This document shows, piece after piece, positions 34,743 through 43,464 of a stretch of 64,000 bases of DNA. How positions within the stretch are numbered: the stretch's first letter is position 1; each line of letters starts with the position of its first letter. Position numbers and translations under genes: made by a program. This stretch comes from Mucilaginibacter aquaedulcis (lineage in GTDB: Bacteria > Bacteroidota > Bacteroidia > Sphingobacteriales > Sphingobacteriaceae). The DNA lies in assembly GCF_030409325.1 (NCBI RefSeq), contig NZ_JAUFPR010000004.1, positions 853,548 through 917,547 of the forward strand. Reading direction: 5' to 3'. The notes under the pieces are model-generated. The model was not told the DNA's origin and made no database searches. It saw only the letters and a list, made by a program, of their open reading frames with translations.

Positions 34743-34888
34743 TTGTCATTGCGAGAAGGAACGACGAAGCAATCGCGAATTTGCCTGAACCAGGATTAAA
34801 CAGATTTGCGAGATTAAATAATTTTATTTTATTATGTAATCGTGGTTCAGGCAAATTCGCGATTGCCACGCTTCGCTCGCAATGACAA
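34743..34888. repeat. GTCAT-type repeat with TCTGAACC-like core (R6)
   Basis: TTGTCATTGCGAG at 34743 and CTCGCAATGACAA ending 34888 are inverse; inner arms of 21 bp (34771-34791 and 34844-34864, containing AATCGCGAATTTGCCTGAAC) are perfect. It is the closest relative of R5. Confidence 0.8.
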
Positions 34889-34913
34889 CAAATTGAAAAT
34901 CTATTAAAATACC

Positions 34914-34994
34914 TTGTCATCCTGAAGAACGAAGGATCTATTAGCAAACCATGCATTTCGAAAGATAGGTGCTTCACTACGTTCAGCATGACAA
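34914..34994. repeat. GTCAT-type repeat (R7)
   Basis: TTGTCATCCTGAAGAACG at 34914 is the imperfect inverse of CGTTCAGCATGACAA ending at 34994. Confidence 0.65.
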
Positions 34995-35006
34995 TCTTTT
35001 TAATAG

Positions 35007-35085
35007 GGCTGTCATCCTGAGCCTGTCGAAGGATAGTGCCGAGAGGCCTGCCCACCATGGTTCGACGTGGCTCACCATGACAGCC
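35007..35085. repeat. GTCAT-type repeat (R8)
   Basis: GGCTGTCATCCTGAGCCTGT at 35007 pairs imperfectly with ACGTGGCTCACCATGACAGCC ending at 35085 (counted in two parts, CACCATGACAGCC perfect at the tip). The centre GGCCTGCCCACCATGG also occurs, inverted, in R1. Confidence 0.65.
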
Positions 35086-35106
35086 TTTTGTTTAATTGGT
35101 AAAACA

Positions 35107-35143
35107 AAAAAGGGGAGATGTGTTTCATACATCTCCCCTTTTT
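35107..35143. terminator. Bidirectional terminator
   Basis: AAAAAGGGGAGATGT (35107-35121) and ACATCTCCCCTTTTT (35129-35143) form a perfect 15-bp stem, 19 bp beyond the stop of the minus-strand SnoaL-like gene. Confidence 0.85.
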
Positions 35144-35162
35144 AATAGGTTAACAAACCCCG

Positions 35163-36029
35163 TTATTCGTTTTCCACAGCTGAAAATACTTCCAACAGGA
35201 TATCCCATTTCTTGGTTTTGTCCAGCTCCCAAATGCGTACATAGTTATAGTTACCTACCACGTTGCCTTTGGTAATGCGGGCATGGCCATAGCTGTAAGC
35301 CAGGTCATTACTGCTTGAGCGGCCTGCGCTAACAGTTTCGGCGCTGATGGTGATGGCCTGGTTGTTAATAAATTTCATGATGGTATTAGGGCCGGTCATG
35401 GGTTCAAAACCAGGGAAATAATAACGGCCATCAGGGCTCAGGAACTCTTTATAGCTGGCCAGTGCCGAGATGGTTAACGAGTGGTTGAATATTTTATCGG
35501 TATTAACAATAATGCTTTTACCGGTGAATGGATCTTTACTTGGGCCGGTTCGCGGAGCAGTTGGCTCTTTAAAATCGGTTGGAGCATCGGCATCAGCTTC
35601 GGGGTGCTGTATACCCAGGTCAATAAGTAGTTTCAGTTTGTTTTCTGAATCGGCTCTCCAGATAGATACATAATCGCCATATACTTTTTCGTCGTCAGCC
35701 TTACCGTTCTGGTAAATGTACGGGCCGGCGGTAAATGCCAGATCGCCGTTGGCAGATATGCGGGCAAATTTTGGCACCCAGCTTAGCTTGCCAGCCTGTT
35801 TGTCAATTTTGCTGTAAAAGTCGGTTATTTTAACGGCATCGGGTTTAAAAACAATACCTTCAGGGTCGGCAACGGCTAAAAAGCCATCTTTAATCCCTTT
35901 ACGTTCAACTAATTTATTAAAAGCTTCTTCGGCACTAACTACCTTATTTACTTGAGCAGGTGGTGTTGTTTGCGCTAAGGCAAAAACGCTATAGCCAATA
36001 AACGTAGCAGCTAATATTATTTTTTTCAT
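35163..36029 (-). CDS. Exported protein with two SnoaL/DUF4440-like domains
   Basis: A 288-residue protein with signal peptide MKKIILAATFIGYSVFALAQ. Two cystatin/NTF2-like units can be read: about residues 32-140 (AEEAFNKLVERKGIKDGFLAVADPEG ... YGDYVSIWR) and about 175-285 (HSLTISALASYKEFLSPDGRYYFPG ... YNYVRIWELDKTKKWDILLEVF). Each has the short strand pattern of SnoaL-like folds ending in a Trp-containing strand. Ligand and role are unknown; relatives are often called DUF4440. It is a single-gene unit. Confidence 0.78.
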   Translation of the reverse strand: MKKIILAATFIGYSVFALAQTTPPAQVNKVVSAEEAFNKLVERKGIKDGFLAVADPEGIVFKPDAVKITDFYSKIDKQAGKLSWVPKFARISANGDLAFTAGPYIYQNGKADDEKVYGDYVSIWRADSENKLKLLIDLGIQHPEADADAPTDFKEPTAPRTGPSKDPFTGKSIIVNTDKIFNHSLTISALASYKEFLSPDGRYYFPGFEPMTGPNTIMKFINNQAITISAETVSAGRSSSNDLAYSYGHARITKGNVVGNYNYVRIWELDKTKKWDILLEVFSAVENE

Positions 36030-36308
36030 GGTTGTATTAGTTTTGGGGCAATTTAGTAATAAATTTTAAGTCAGGATTATAATGTGGGCCACTGCAGGGG
36101 GCAAATACTCCCCTGGCATTGCAGCTTAATATATCATTATCTGAAACGGAGATGATTATGTTAAATTGTAAATGAGAGGAGTTTATCATGCAAAAATTGA
36201 TACTCAACGCAGGTTATTTACCAAGCGCGTTGTTGTAATAACCTGATTATATTAATTATGTTTTGATAAAATATGATTGCTCCGCTCCCTGCAATTGTTA
36301 CAACCCGT

Positions 36309-37772
36309 TTATGCTTTGGTCCAGTGTGTGCCGTCTTTACTGTCTTTCAGCTGGAAACCTATCTTGGCAAGGCCATCCCGTATCTTGTCAGACATGGCGT
36401 AGTCTTTATTTATCTTGGCTTCGCTGCGCAGATCAACCACAAAGTTCAATATGTTCGGCAGGTCATCATTGGCGGCCTGTTCATCCTTCAACCCCAGCAC
36501 ATCAATCACAAAGGTTTGCATCAGCGTTTTCAACAACTGTAAATTGGCCTCATCTATCTTCATTTTGCCGTCATTTACAGAATTGATGATTCTCGATGCC
36601 TCAAACAGTTCGGCAATAAGCACCGGGCTGTTAAAATCATCATTCATGGCAGCATAGCAGCGAGCCATCAATGGCTCTATCTCAATTTCGGTACTGGCCG
36701 ATGTCTTTAATCCGTCAAGCAGAGCAAAAGCATTCATGAGGCGTTTAAAACCTTTTTCAGATGCTTCCATGGCTTCGTTACCAAAATCAAGCGTGCTGCG
36801 GTAATGTGCCTGCAGCATAAAGAACCTAACGGTCATAGGGCTGTAGCCCTTATTCAGTATGGAGTTGTTACCGGTAAAAAGCTCGTGCGGTAAAAAACTG
36901 TTACCTAATGATTTTGACATTTTTTGCCCGTTCACGGTAAGCATATTGGTATGTACCCAGTAGTTAGCCGGGTTTTTACCGCAGCATGCTACGTGCTGTG
37001 CAATTTCATTGGTATGGTGGGTAGGCACCAGGTCAATACCGCCGCCGTGTATATCAAACTGGTTGCCCAGGTATTTTTGGCTCATGGCCGAGCACTCCAA
37101 ATGCCAGCCTGGAAAACCAACACCCCATGGTGATGGCCATTTCATCAGGTGTTCGGGTTTGGCCTTTATCCACAAGGCAAAGTCAAGCTTGCCATGTTTC
37201 TCTTCCTGGCCGCCCAGGGTACGGGTATTATTTAACAGATCTTCCAGGTTACGGCCGCTGAGTACGCCATAGTTTTTGGTTTTATTGTATTTCTCAACGT
37301 CAAAGTAAATGGTGCCATCAACCTCATAGGCATAGCCTTTTTCAAGTATCACTTTTACCAGCTCTATCTGCTCAATGATATGGCCGGTAGCGGTAGGCTC
37401 AATGCTTGGCGGCAGGGTATTCAGTATCTGCATTACCTCATGAAAACCAACGGTGTACTTTTGTACAATTTCCATAGGCTCCAGCTGTGCCAGCTTGGCT
37501 TTTTTTGATATTTTGTCTTCCCCCTCATCGCCGCCATCACCTTCCAGGTGACCGGCATCGGTTACGTTACGAACGTAGCGTACCTTGTAGCCGATTTGGG
37601 TAAGATACCTGAACATCAGGTCGAACGAAATATAAGTGCGGCAATTGCCTAAATGAACATCACTGTAAACGGTTGGGCCGCAAACATACATGCCAACATG
37701 CGGCGCGTTAAGCGGTTTAAATTCTTCTTTTTTACGTGTTAAAGTGTTGTAAACAAACAAATTTTGTTTCAT
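36309..37772 (-). CDS. cysS: Cysteinyl-tRNA synthetase
   Basis: Class I aminoacyl-tRNA synthetase of 487 residues. The HIGH motif appears as VHLGN near residue 40 and KMSKS as KMSKSLGN near residue 272. Zinc ligands expected for the family are visible in YVCGPTVY, WHLECSAMS and GGGIDLVPTHHTNE. The C-terminal DALR and anticodon-binding helices follow. It is the last gene of a minus-strand run below the epimerase (88-bp gap) and probably has its own promoter there. Confidence 0.97.
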   Translation of the reverse strand: MKQNLFVYNTLTRKKEEFKPLNAPHVGMYVCGPTVYSDVHLGNCRTYISFDLMFRYLTQIGYKVRYVRNVTDAGHLEGDGGDEGEDKISKKAKLAQLEPMEIVQKYTVGFHEVMQILNTLPPSIEPTATGHIIEQIELVKVILEKGYAYEVDGTIYFDVEKYNKTKNYGVLSGRNLEDLLNNTRTLGGQEEKHGKLDFALWIKAKPEHLMKWPSPWGVGFPGWHLECSAMSQKYLGNQFDIHGGGIDLVPTHHTNEIAQHVACCGKNPANYWVHTNMLTVNGQKMSKSLGNSFLPHELFTGNNSILNKGYSPMTVRFFMLQAHYRSTLDFGNEAMEASEKGFKRLMNAFALLDGLKTSASTEIEIEPLMARCYAAMNDDFNSPVLIAELFEASRIINSVNDGKMKIDEANLQLLKTLMQTFVIDVLGLKDEQAANDDLPNILNFVVDLRSEAKINKDYAMSDKIRDGLAKIGFQLKDSKDGTHWTKA

Positions 37773-37860
37773 GAGCGCAAACTTACGATTTTTTCAATTT
37801 CAAGCTAATATGCACCCTTTTAAATCTCCGGAGAGCCATGCAAATGTGACATTTATGATA

Positions 37861-38703
37861 TTATTGTTGCAATAGGTATTCAAATGTGTATTTAGGTTGA
37901 TAGTTGAGCATCCGGGTTGCTTTATCGCAAACATATACCCTGTCAATACTTTGAGGGAATATCCATTTTTTATGCTGATAAATATCCCTGGCCTGCGGAA
38001 AATATTGCAAAATGACATCCACAGGAGAATGTTTTAGCTCATATAGATCACCCTTGCCAAATGGCGAACCGCTGGAGATATTGAATACTTCAAAATCATT
38101 AAACCAAACATCCAGGCCTAACCTTAATGCCTCTGCACCATCGCGCTCATCAAGCCCGCGGTACAGGCGGTGGTTTATTTTAAGGTTATCACTCTCCGGT
38201 AAAAAGCGACCAACACGGTATACGCTTGCCTGCAAACCCTCTTTGTAGAAAAAATCCTTACAAAGCTGTTCGGTGGTTTGCTTGGTTATATCATAAATAT
38301 CCCTTGGCTTTTCAATAAGCAATTCATCAACCCATACAGCCTTTTCGGCATCAATAAGGGCGCTGCCATATATGGAGGTGGTGCTGATGTATAAAAACTT
38401 ATTTACCTTATTTTTAATACAAGCGTTCAGCAAATTCAATGTGCCTGTAATATTGGTATCAATAAATGCCTCACGCGGATAGTTTAGTTCGTAGTGCTTG
38501 CCATGCAGGGCTGCGGTGTGTATAATGGCATCAAAACCGGCGGTTATCTTTTCAACACTCGGTTTATCCTTAATATCAATTAATTCATGGGTTGTTGCCA
38601 ATGGTATTACATCTATACCGTAAACATGGTGGCCATACGCTTTTAAATGATTTACTGTAGCCGAACTCAATTGCCCGGATGCCCCGGTGACCAAAACCTT
38701 CAT
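37861..38703 (-). CDS. NAD(P)-dependent epimerase/dehydratase (extended SDR)
   Basis: A 280-residue Rossmann-fold protein. The nucleotide-binding loop is VTGASGQLSSATVNHLKAYG, the active-site serine/threonine region is FLYISTTSIYG and the YxxxK pair is YDITK. The C-terminal substrate domain is normal. It would act on a nucleotide sugar or similar, but no sugar pathway genes are next to it. It begins 13 bp after the stop of the EEP gene, so it belongs to the mutL-rhomboid-EEP operon. Confidence 0.9.
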   Translation of the reverse strand: MKVLVTGASGQLSSATVNHLKAYGHHVYGIDVIPLATTHELIDIKDKPSVEKITAGFDAIIHTAALHGKHYELNYPREAFIDTNITGTLNLLNACIKNKVNKFLYISTTSIYGSALIDAEKAVWVDELLIEKPRDIYDITKQTTEQLCKDFFYKEGLQASVYRVGRFLPESDNLKINHRLYRGLDERDGAEALRLGLDVWFNDFEVFNISSGSPFGKGDLYELKHSPVDVILQYFPQARDIYQHKKWIFPQSIDRVYVCDKATRMLNYQPKYTFEYLLQQ

Positions 38704-38716
38704 AATTATTCAACTA

Positions 38717-39832
38717 TTAATTGCTCAGCACCACATCGCTGCGCAGGGGATAATGGTCTGATAGTTTTTTTTCGATAATCTTGTAGGTCAGTACATCAAA
38801 CTGCGGGCTGGCCATGATATAATCTATCTGGTAATTGGGGAAGTTGCCGTTATAGGTGCGCCCGAAGCCCGATCCCTTTTCGCGGAAGGCATTTTTCAAA
38901 CCATCAGCCATTTGGTTAACTGCAAACGATGTTGGCGTATCATTAAAATCGCCGGCTATAAGGTAGGGGTATGGGCATTGAGCTGCATGCTCTTTTACCT
39001 TAAATACCTGTTCGCTCCGTTTAATGAAAGCTGTTTTTAGCTTACCGCCCAGCCTTTTGGTTGACTGCATATCGGCCTTGCCTTTTTTTGAAACGCTATC
39101 GAGGTACTTGTAGTCTTCAGGATCAAAATGAATAGATTGCAGGTGAACGCTGTACAGGCGGAATATTTTTGCACCCCTTTTCACATCAACGTATATACAC
39201 TGGTTGTCTGATTTGAAATCCGAAAAGCGGATGAGGCCCTTGCCTACTATCGGAAACCTGGAGAATATGGCCATGCCGTAGGCTTCGGAACTGTTAAAAT
39301 TGAAAGGCTCAAAATAATAATGCTGTGTGCCGATGATCCTGGTAATGGAATCGCGCATTTCATATGAGCCTTTATTTTTGGTGTAAAACTCCTGAAAATC
39401 TATAAGGTCGGGCTTTTGCTCGGTGATGAGGTTTAAAATTTCGTGCCGGGTTGATTCATCATTCCTTGATCCGTAACGCTTAAAACTGTGTACGTTGTAG
39501 GTCATCAGCCTGATAGTGTTATCCGTTCGGGGGCGTGCATTGCCCGAGTCTGAAAACCTGAAGCCTATATTGTTAAACAAAACATTGTATCCCACTAAAA
39601 TGGTGCAGAGTGAAAGTAAAAACTGCCAGCGTTTACGCAGCAGCCAGTACAGCATCATGAGGCAATTGGTTACCAGCAGCACCGGATAGGCCAGGCCGAA
39701 AAAGGCGATGAGCCAAAATTTTTGCGGATTAACATGAGGCGCTAAATAGCTGATAAGCAAAGCCGCACAAAGCAACAGGTTTATCCATAACAGTATTGTA
39801 CCTATAAAACTTCGTTTGCGTTTAACTTTCAT
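38717..39832 (-). CDS. Membrane-anchored endonuclease/exonuclease/phosphatase (EEP) family protein
   Basis: A 371-residue protein with three hydrophobic helices in the first 90 residues, then an EEP domain (about 105-370): RLMTYNVHSFKR, DLIDFQEFYT with the metal-ligand Glu, YLIAGDFNDTPTS, QIDYIMASPQF and the C-terminal SDHYPLRSDV. The motifs for metal and catalysis are complete. Substrates of such proteins include nucleic acids, phospholipids and inositol phosphates; this one faces the periplasm or cytosol depending on topology, so it cannot be decided. Its start overlaps the end of the upstream rhomboid by 11 bp. Confidence 0.9.
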   Translation of the reverse strand: MKVKRKRSFIGTILLWINLLLCAALLISYLAPHVNPQKFWLIAFFGLAYPVLLVTNCLMMLYWLLRKRWQFLLSLCTILVGYNVLFNNIGFRFSDSGNARPRTDNTIRLMTYNVHSFKRYGSRNDESTRHEILNLITEQKPDLIDFQEFYTKNKGSYEMRDSITRIIGTQHYYFEPFNFNSSEAYGMAIFSRFPIVGKGLIRFSDFKSDNQCIYVDVKRGAKIFRLYSVHLQSIHFDPEDYKYLDSVSKKGKADMQSTKRLGGKLKTAFIKRSEQVFKVKEHAAQCPYPYLIAGDFNDTPTSFAVNQMADGLKNAFREKGSGFGRTYNGNFPNYQIDYIMASPQFDVLTYKIIEKKLSDHYPLRSDVVLSN

Positions 39833-40700
39833 TATTGCTTGCGCGGAATAAGATTTCTTTTTCCTGTTTGCTCAGGCTGTCGTAACCGGATTGTGATATT
39901 TTGTCTAATATACGGTCAATTTCTTCCTGGCGGGGATACTCCGCGCTGTTTTTACTGGTGTTTTTTACTACCACCTTTAATTTAGGACTCGATTTGAACA
40001 GGTTATTAACACCGCCTATCCAATCATGCCCTCTTTGCAATTGTTTAATATAAATAAAGCCCAGCAGCGCGCCACCCAGATGCGCTATTTCGCCGCCCGC
40101 GTTAGCACCTGCTATGCCTAAAAAGTCAATAACCAGTATAACAATAACCAGCCATTTTAATTTAACAGGGCCAAATAATATTAAGGATATGGTATAGTTA
40201 GGCAGCAAAGTAGCGGTTGCCACTACAATAGCCATAACACTGGCCGAGGCCCCAACCACAGGTACCAGCAACATAGCCGGATTGTGCGAAAAGGCCGGGA
40301 ACAAGTTATAACATAATATAAAGAAAAAGGCACCTGCAAGGCCACCCATAATATAAAGGCCAATGGTGCGCTTGTTGCCCAGGTATTCTTCAAATATCTG
40401 CCCCATCAAGTACAGCCACAGCATATTGAACAGGATGTGCAAAATGCCCGCGTGCATGAACATATAGGTGAGTGGTGTCCAGAAACGGGTAAGCAGTTTG
40501 GGCAAATAGGCTGTGGTAGCCAGGTATTCATCGGCATAGGTGGCAATAATGCTCGGTTGGCCAAAACCCGTAAAAAGGTGTTCAATAACCGCGGGGATGT
40601 TGATAGCCAAATACACGATAACGTTGATAGCGATAAGCAGGTTTAACTTATTGCCCGAACGCAGCATTTTGTAATGAATATTTTGCCAGAGGGTACTCAT
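39822..40700 (-). CDS. Rhomboid intramembrane serine protease with C-terminal soluble tail
   Basis: A 292-residue polytopic protease. The fold shows HAGILHILFNMLWLYLMGQIFEEYLGNKR, the catalytic Ser in VVGASASVMAI and the catalytic His in EIAHLGGALLGFIYIK. After the last helix a 75-residue tail ends in EEIDRILDKISQSGYDSLSKQEKEILFRASN, a conserved helical region seen in Bacteroidota rhomboids. Substrate unknown. The gene follows another rhomboid by 33 bp and overlaps the EEP gene by 11 bp. Confidence 0.93.
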   Translation of the reverse strand: MSTLWQNIHYKMLRSGNKLNLLIAINVIVYLAINIPAVIEHLFTGFGQPSIIATYADEYLATTAYLPKLLTRFWTPLTYMFMHAGILHILFNMLWLYLMGQIFEEYLGNKRTIGLYIMGGLAGAFFFILCYNLFPAFSHNPAMLLVPVVGASASVMAIVVATATLLPNYTISLILFGPVKLKWLVIVILVIDFLGIAGANAGGEIAHLGGALLGFIYIKQLQRGHDWIGGVNNLFKSSPKLKVVVKNTSKNSAEYPRQEEIDRILDKISQSGYDSLSKQEKEILFRASNNES

Positions 40701-40733
40701 AATTAAGTTCCGTTTAATTGATAACTACCGTTA

Positions 40734-41447
40734 TTAATAAAAATTGTTTGGCCGTTGTAACCGCCAGTATTTTACCATGATATATCCCAAAATTGCCCCA
40801 CCTAAGTGTGCAAAATGTGCCACAGAATCGCCCGAAAATTGTTTTACACCCAAAAATAACTCCAATACCACATATACCGGTATAATATATTTTGCTTTAA
40901 TAGGCACCGGTAAAAACAGGATCATGAGTTCCATATTGGGGAACAACATTCCAAAGGCAATTAATAAACCAAATATTGCACCAGAAGCGCCAACAACGGG
41001 GGTATTATAAAGTTCATATAAACTTTGAGCCTTTGCCCCGTAAGCTAAATATGAAGAATCGAGCCCCGGATGTTGTATGGTGATACCGCCCGTAATGGCA
41101 TGAACCTCTAAAGCCTGTACCAGCATTTGCAGTATAATGGCCCCAATACCGCAAATAAAATAAAAGCTCAGGAACTTTTTAGGCCCCATTGAATACTCCA
41201 CTATCGGCCCGAAAGAAAACAGCGCGAACATGTTGAAAAAGATGTGCGCAAAGCCTCCATGCATAAACATGTAAGTGATCACCTCCCACAAACGAAAGTT
41301 GGGTGAATTAAAGTAGTAAACGGGTAAATATTTGATCACATCAGGGATAACGCTGCCCAGCGTGTAAGTACCTATGAAAAATAAAACGTTAATGATCAAC
41401 AGGTTTTTTACAACCGGTGAAATATTTGCAAATGGTGATGAATTCAT
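40734..41447 (-). CDS. Rhomboid intramembrane serine protease
   Basis: A 237-residue six-helix rhomboid. The family features are the L1-loop WEVITYMFMHGGFAHIFFNMFALFSFG, catalytic Ser in GASGAIFGLL and catalytic His in FAHLGGAILG. It follows mutL by 20 bp and precedes the second rhomboid by 33 bp. The two are about as diverged as separate paralogues, not recent duplicates, which suggests a stable tandem arrangement. A conserved mutL-rhomboid-rhomboid-EEP order in Sphingobacteriaceae is recalled, not checked. Confidence 0.95.
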   Translation of the reverse strand: MNSSPFANISPVVKNLLIINVLFFIGTYTLGSVIPDVIKYLPVYYFNSPNFRLWEVITYMFMHGGFAHIFFNMFALFSFGPIVEYSMGPKKFLSFYFICGIGAIILQMLVQALEVHAITGGITIQHPGLDSSYLAYGAKAQSLYELYNTPVVGASGAIFGLLIAFGMLFPNMELMILFLPVPIKAKYIIPVYVVLELFLGVKQFSGDSVAHFAHLGGAILGYIMVKYWRLQRPNNFY

Positions 41448-41467
41448 AGTTTATAAAAGCTCCGGGG

Positions 41468-43333
41468 CTATTTTTCAAATCGTTCTAAAAGTTCGGCCAT
41501 GGTAAAGGTACTGATTACGGGCTTACCGTTCAATGCCTGGTTAGGTGTTTCGCAAGCAAAAAGCTGATCAATGAGTTGGTTCATTTCCTCTAATGACAGC
41601 TTGGTGCCGGTTTTAATAGCCGCGTTGCGCGCAAGCGAGCGGGCCAGGTTGTCGCGCTTATCTACCTTTAAAATGGCCATGTTGTTTTTAAAGCCTTCCA
41701 GCAAATGCTCCAGCAGTTCATGCTCGCCTACATTATTCAGCTCGGCGGGTATACCTTCAACCACAACGGTGTTTTTACCAAACTCGCGTATATCAAACCC
41801 GAGTGCCCTTATATCGGGCAAAAGCTCCCTTAATAACTCAAAATCGCTGCCGTTTAGTGTTACCGATTGCGGAAATAAACTTTGCTGGCTCACGCCCGAA
41901 TGGTTTTGCAATTGCTGCAAAAAGCGCTCGTACAATACACGCTCATGAGCGGCCTGCTGCCCTATCAGCATAAAGCCCGATTTTATTTGCGACAGGATAA
42001 ACCGGTTATGGATTTGGAATAACTGCCGCTCGGTTGATTTGCTTACCTCCTGTTCATTTACGGCGATACTTTCTTCCGGGTGCAGTTCATGCTGCAAATT
42101 GGTTTCCTTTTTACTGATCTCATACAGGGTATCCCAGTTTTTAGGGATGGGGCTGCTGCTTTTGTAACCGCCGCTATCGCGCAAAAACGGATGCTGCTCG
42201 CGCGGGGTACTTGTTTTTTCCGACGCGAAAGGGTTAAAGTCAGGGTTAAAGGATATGGTTGGCGCTATGATCTCTTCAAACGGTTTGGGCGTTATCAGGT
42301 GTTCAATGCTGTTTTCCTGGTCAAAATCCAAGCTGGGGGTAATATTGTACCTGCCCAATGAGCGTTTCACCGCCGAACGGATGATGGCATAAATGGCTTT
42401 CTCGTCCTGATATTTGATCTCGGTTTTAGTAGGGTGTACGTTGATATCGATCTTTGATGGGTCGATGTCAATAAACAGCACATAAAACGGAAAGCTATCA
42501 TCGGGCAACAATTCCTCAAACGCGGTAAGCACGGCATGATTCAGGTACGCGTCGCGGATAAAGCGGTTGTTCACAAAAAAGAACTGCTCGCCCCGGGTTT
42601 TACGGGCAAACTCGGGTTTACCTACAAAACCGCGCAGGTTAATGATGGTGGTATTTTCCTCAACCGGTACCAGGCGCTGGTTATAGTTATTGCCAAACAG
42701 GTGTACTATACGTTGTTTAAGCGTGGCACCCGGCAGGTGGTATACTTCTTGCCCATCGTGGTGCAGGGTAAAAAATATTTGCGGATTGGCTAAGGCTACG
42801 CGTTGAAATTCATCAATGATATGACGCATCTCTACCGGGTTGCTTTTTAAAAAGTTACGGCGCGCCGGTGTATTGTAAAACAGGTTTTTAACCGATATGG
42901 AAGTTCCGGTATCAGCTGCGCAGGCTTCCTGGCTTACCACTTCAGAGCCTTCAATAAATATGCAGGTACCCAGCTCATCTTCATGGCGGCGGGTTTTCAT
43001 CTCTACCTGGGCAATGGCCGCTATTGATGCCATAGCCTCGCCCCTGAAACCCATGGTACGTATGGCAAACAGATCTTCGGCCTTGCGTATTTTAGAAGTG
43101 GCGTGGCGCTCAAAGCACATGCGCGCATCGGTAAGGCTCATGCCGCAGCCATCATCAATAACCTGTATCAATGATTTGCCCGCATCCTTAACAATGAGCT
43201 GGATTTTTCCGGCTCCGGCATCAATGGCGTTCTCAACTAACTCCTTTACGGCAGATGCCGGCCTTTGCACTACCTCGCCCGCGGCAATCTGGTTAGCAAT
43301 GGCATCCGGTAAAAGCTGTATTATATCTGACAT
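41468..43333 (-). CDS. mutL: DNA mismatch repair protein MutL
   Basis: 621 residues. N-terminal GHKL ATPase: IAAGEVVQRPASAVKELVENAIDAG, IQVIDDGCGM, FATSK-like RHATSKI, and TMGFRGEAMASIAAI. The C-terminal dimerisation domain begins after a Ser/Pro/Glu-rich linker (about residues 350-430). The QAAHERVLYE motif stands where endonuclease-active MutL proteins have DQHAxxERxxYE, so the first Asp-Gln is replaced by Gln-Gln (GQQAAHERVLYE) and the nicking activity may be reduced or absent. No mutS is near. First gene of the tightly spaced minus-strand run. Confidence 0.96.
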   Translation of the reverse strand: MSDIIQLLPDAIANQIAAGEVVQRPASAVKELVENAIDAGAGKIQLIVKDAGKSLIQVIDDGCGMSLTDARMCFERHATSKIRKAEDLFAIRTMGFRGEAMASIAAIAQVEMKTRRHEDELGTCIFIEGSEVVSQEACAADTGTSISVKNLFYNTPARRNFLKSNPVEMRHIIDEFQRVALANPQIFFTLHHDGQEVYHLPGATLKQRIVHLFGNNYNQRLVPVEENTTIINLRGFVGKPEFARKTRGEQFFFVNNRFIRDAYLNHAVLTAFEELLPDDSFPFYVLFIDIDPSKIDINVHPTKTEIKYQDEKAIYAIIRSAVKRSLGRYNITPSLDFDQENSIEHLITPKPFEEIIAPTISFNPDFNPFASEKTSTPREQHPFLRDSGGYKSSSPIPKNWDTLYEISKKETNLQHELHPEESIAVNEQEVSKSTERQLFQIHNRFILSQIKSGFMLIGQQAAHERVLYERFLQQLQNHSGVSQQSLFPQSVTLNGSDFELLRELLPDIRALGFDIREFGKNTVVVEGIPAELNNVGEHELLEHLLEGFKNNMAILKVDKRDNLARSLARNAAIKTGTKLSLEEMNQLIDQLFACETPNQALNGKPVISTFTMAELLERFEK

Positions 43334-43464
43334 TTAAAAAAATTCCCTTCAATTTCCAATTCGATGCTAAATTAAATATTTGAAGGCATAACTTTATGAT
43401 TTGATAGTTGTATATACATTTAACATTTAATAATTACATTACCAGGATTATACAAACATACCCT

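Larger units (their letters stand above)
34684..35162. other. Convergent intergenic region with three palindromic repeats and a terminator
   Basis: No gene seen. Holds R6, R7 and R8 in a row and the terminator at 35107-35143. A 106-codon minus-strand frame (34738-35058) runs only through the repeats and is rejected. Confidence 0.7.

Noticed and set aside
34738..35058. 106-codon minus-strand frame
   Set aside because: Runs entirely through three palindromic repeats.
36195..36245. 16-codon frame (MQKLILNAGYLPSALL) with an AGGAG-like site, upstream of the SnoaL-like gene on the opposite strand
   Set aside because: No downstream gene in that direction and no terminator; too short to support.
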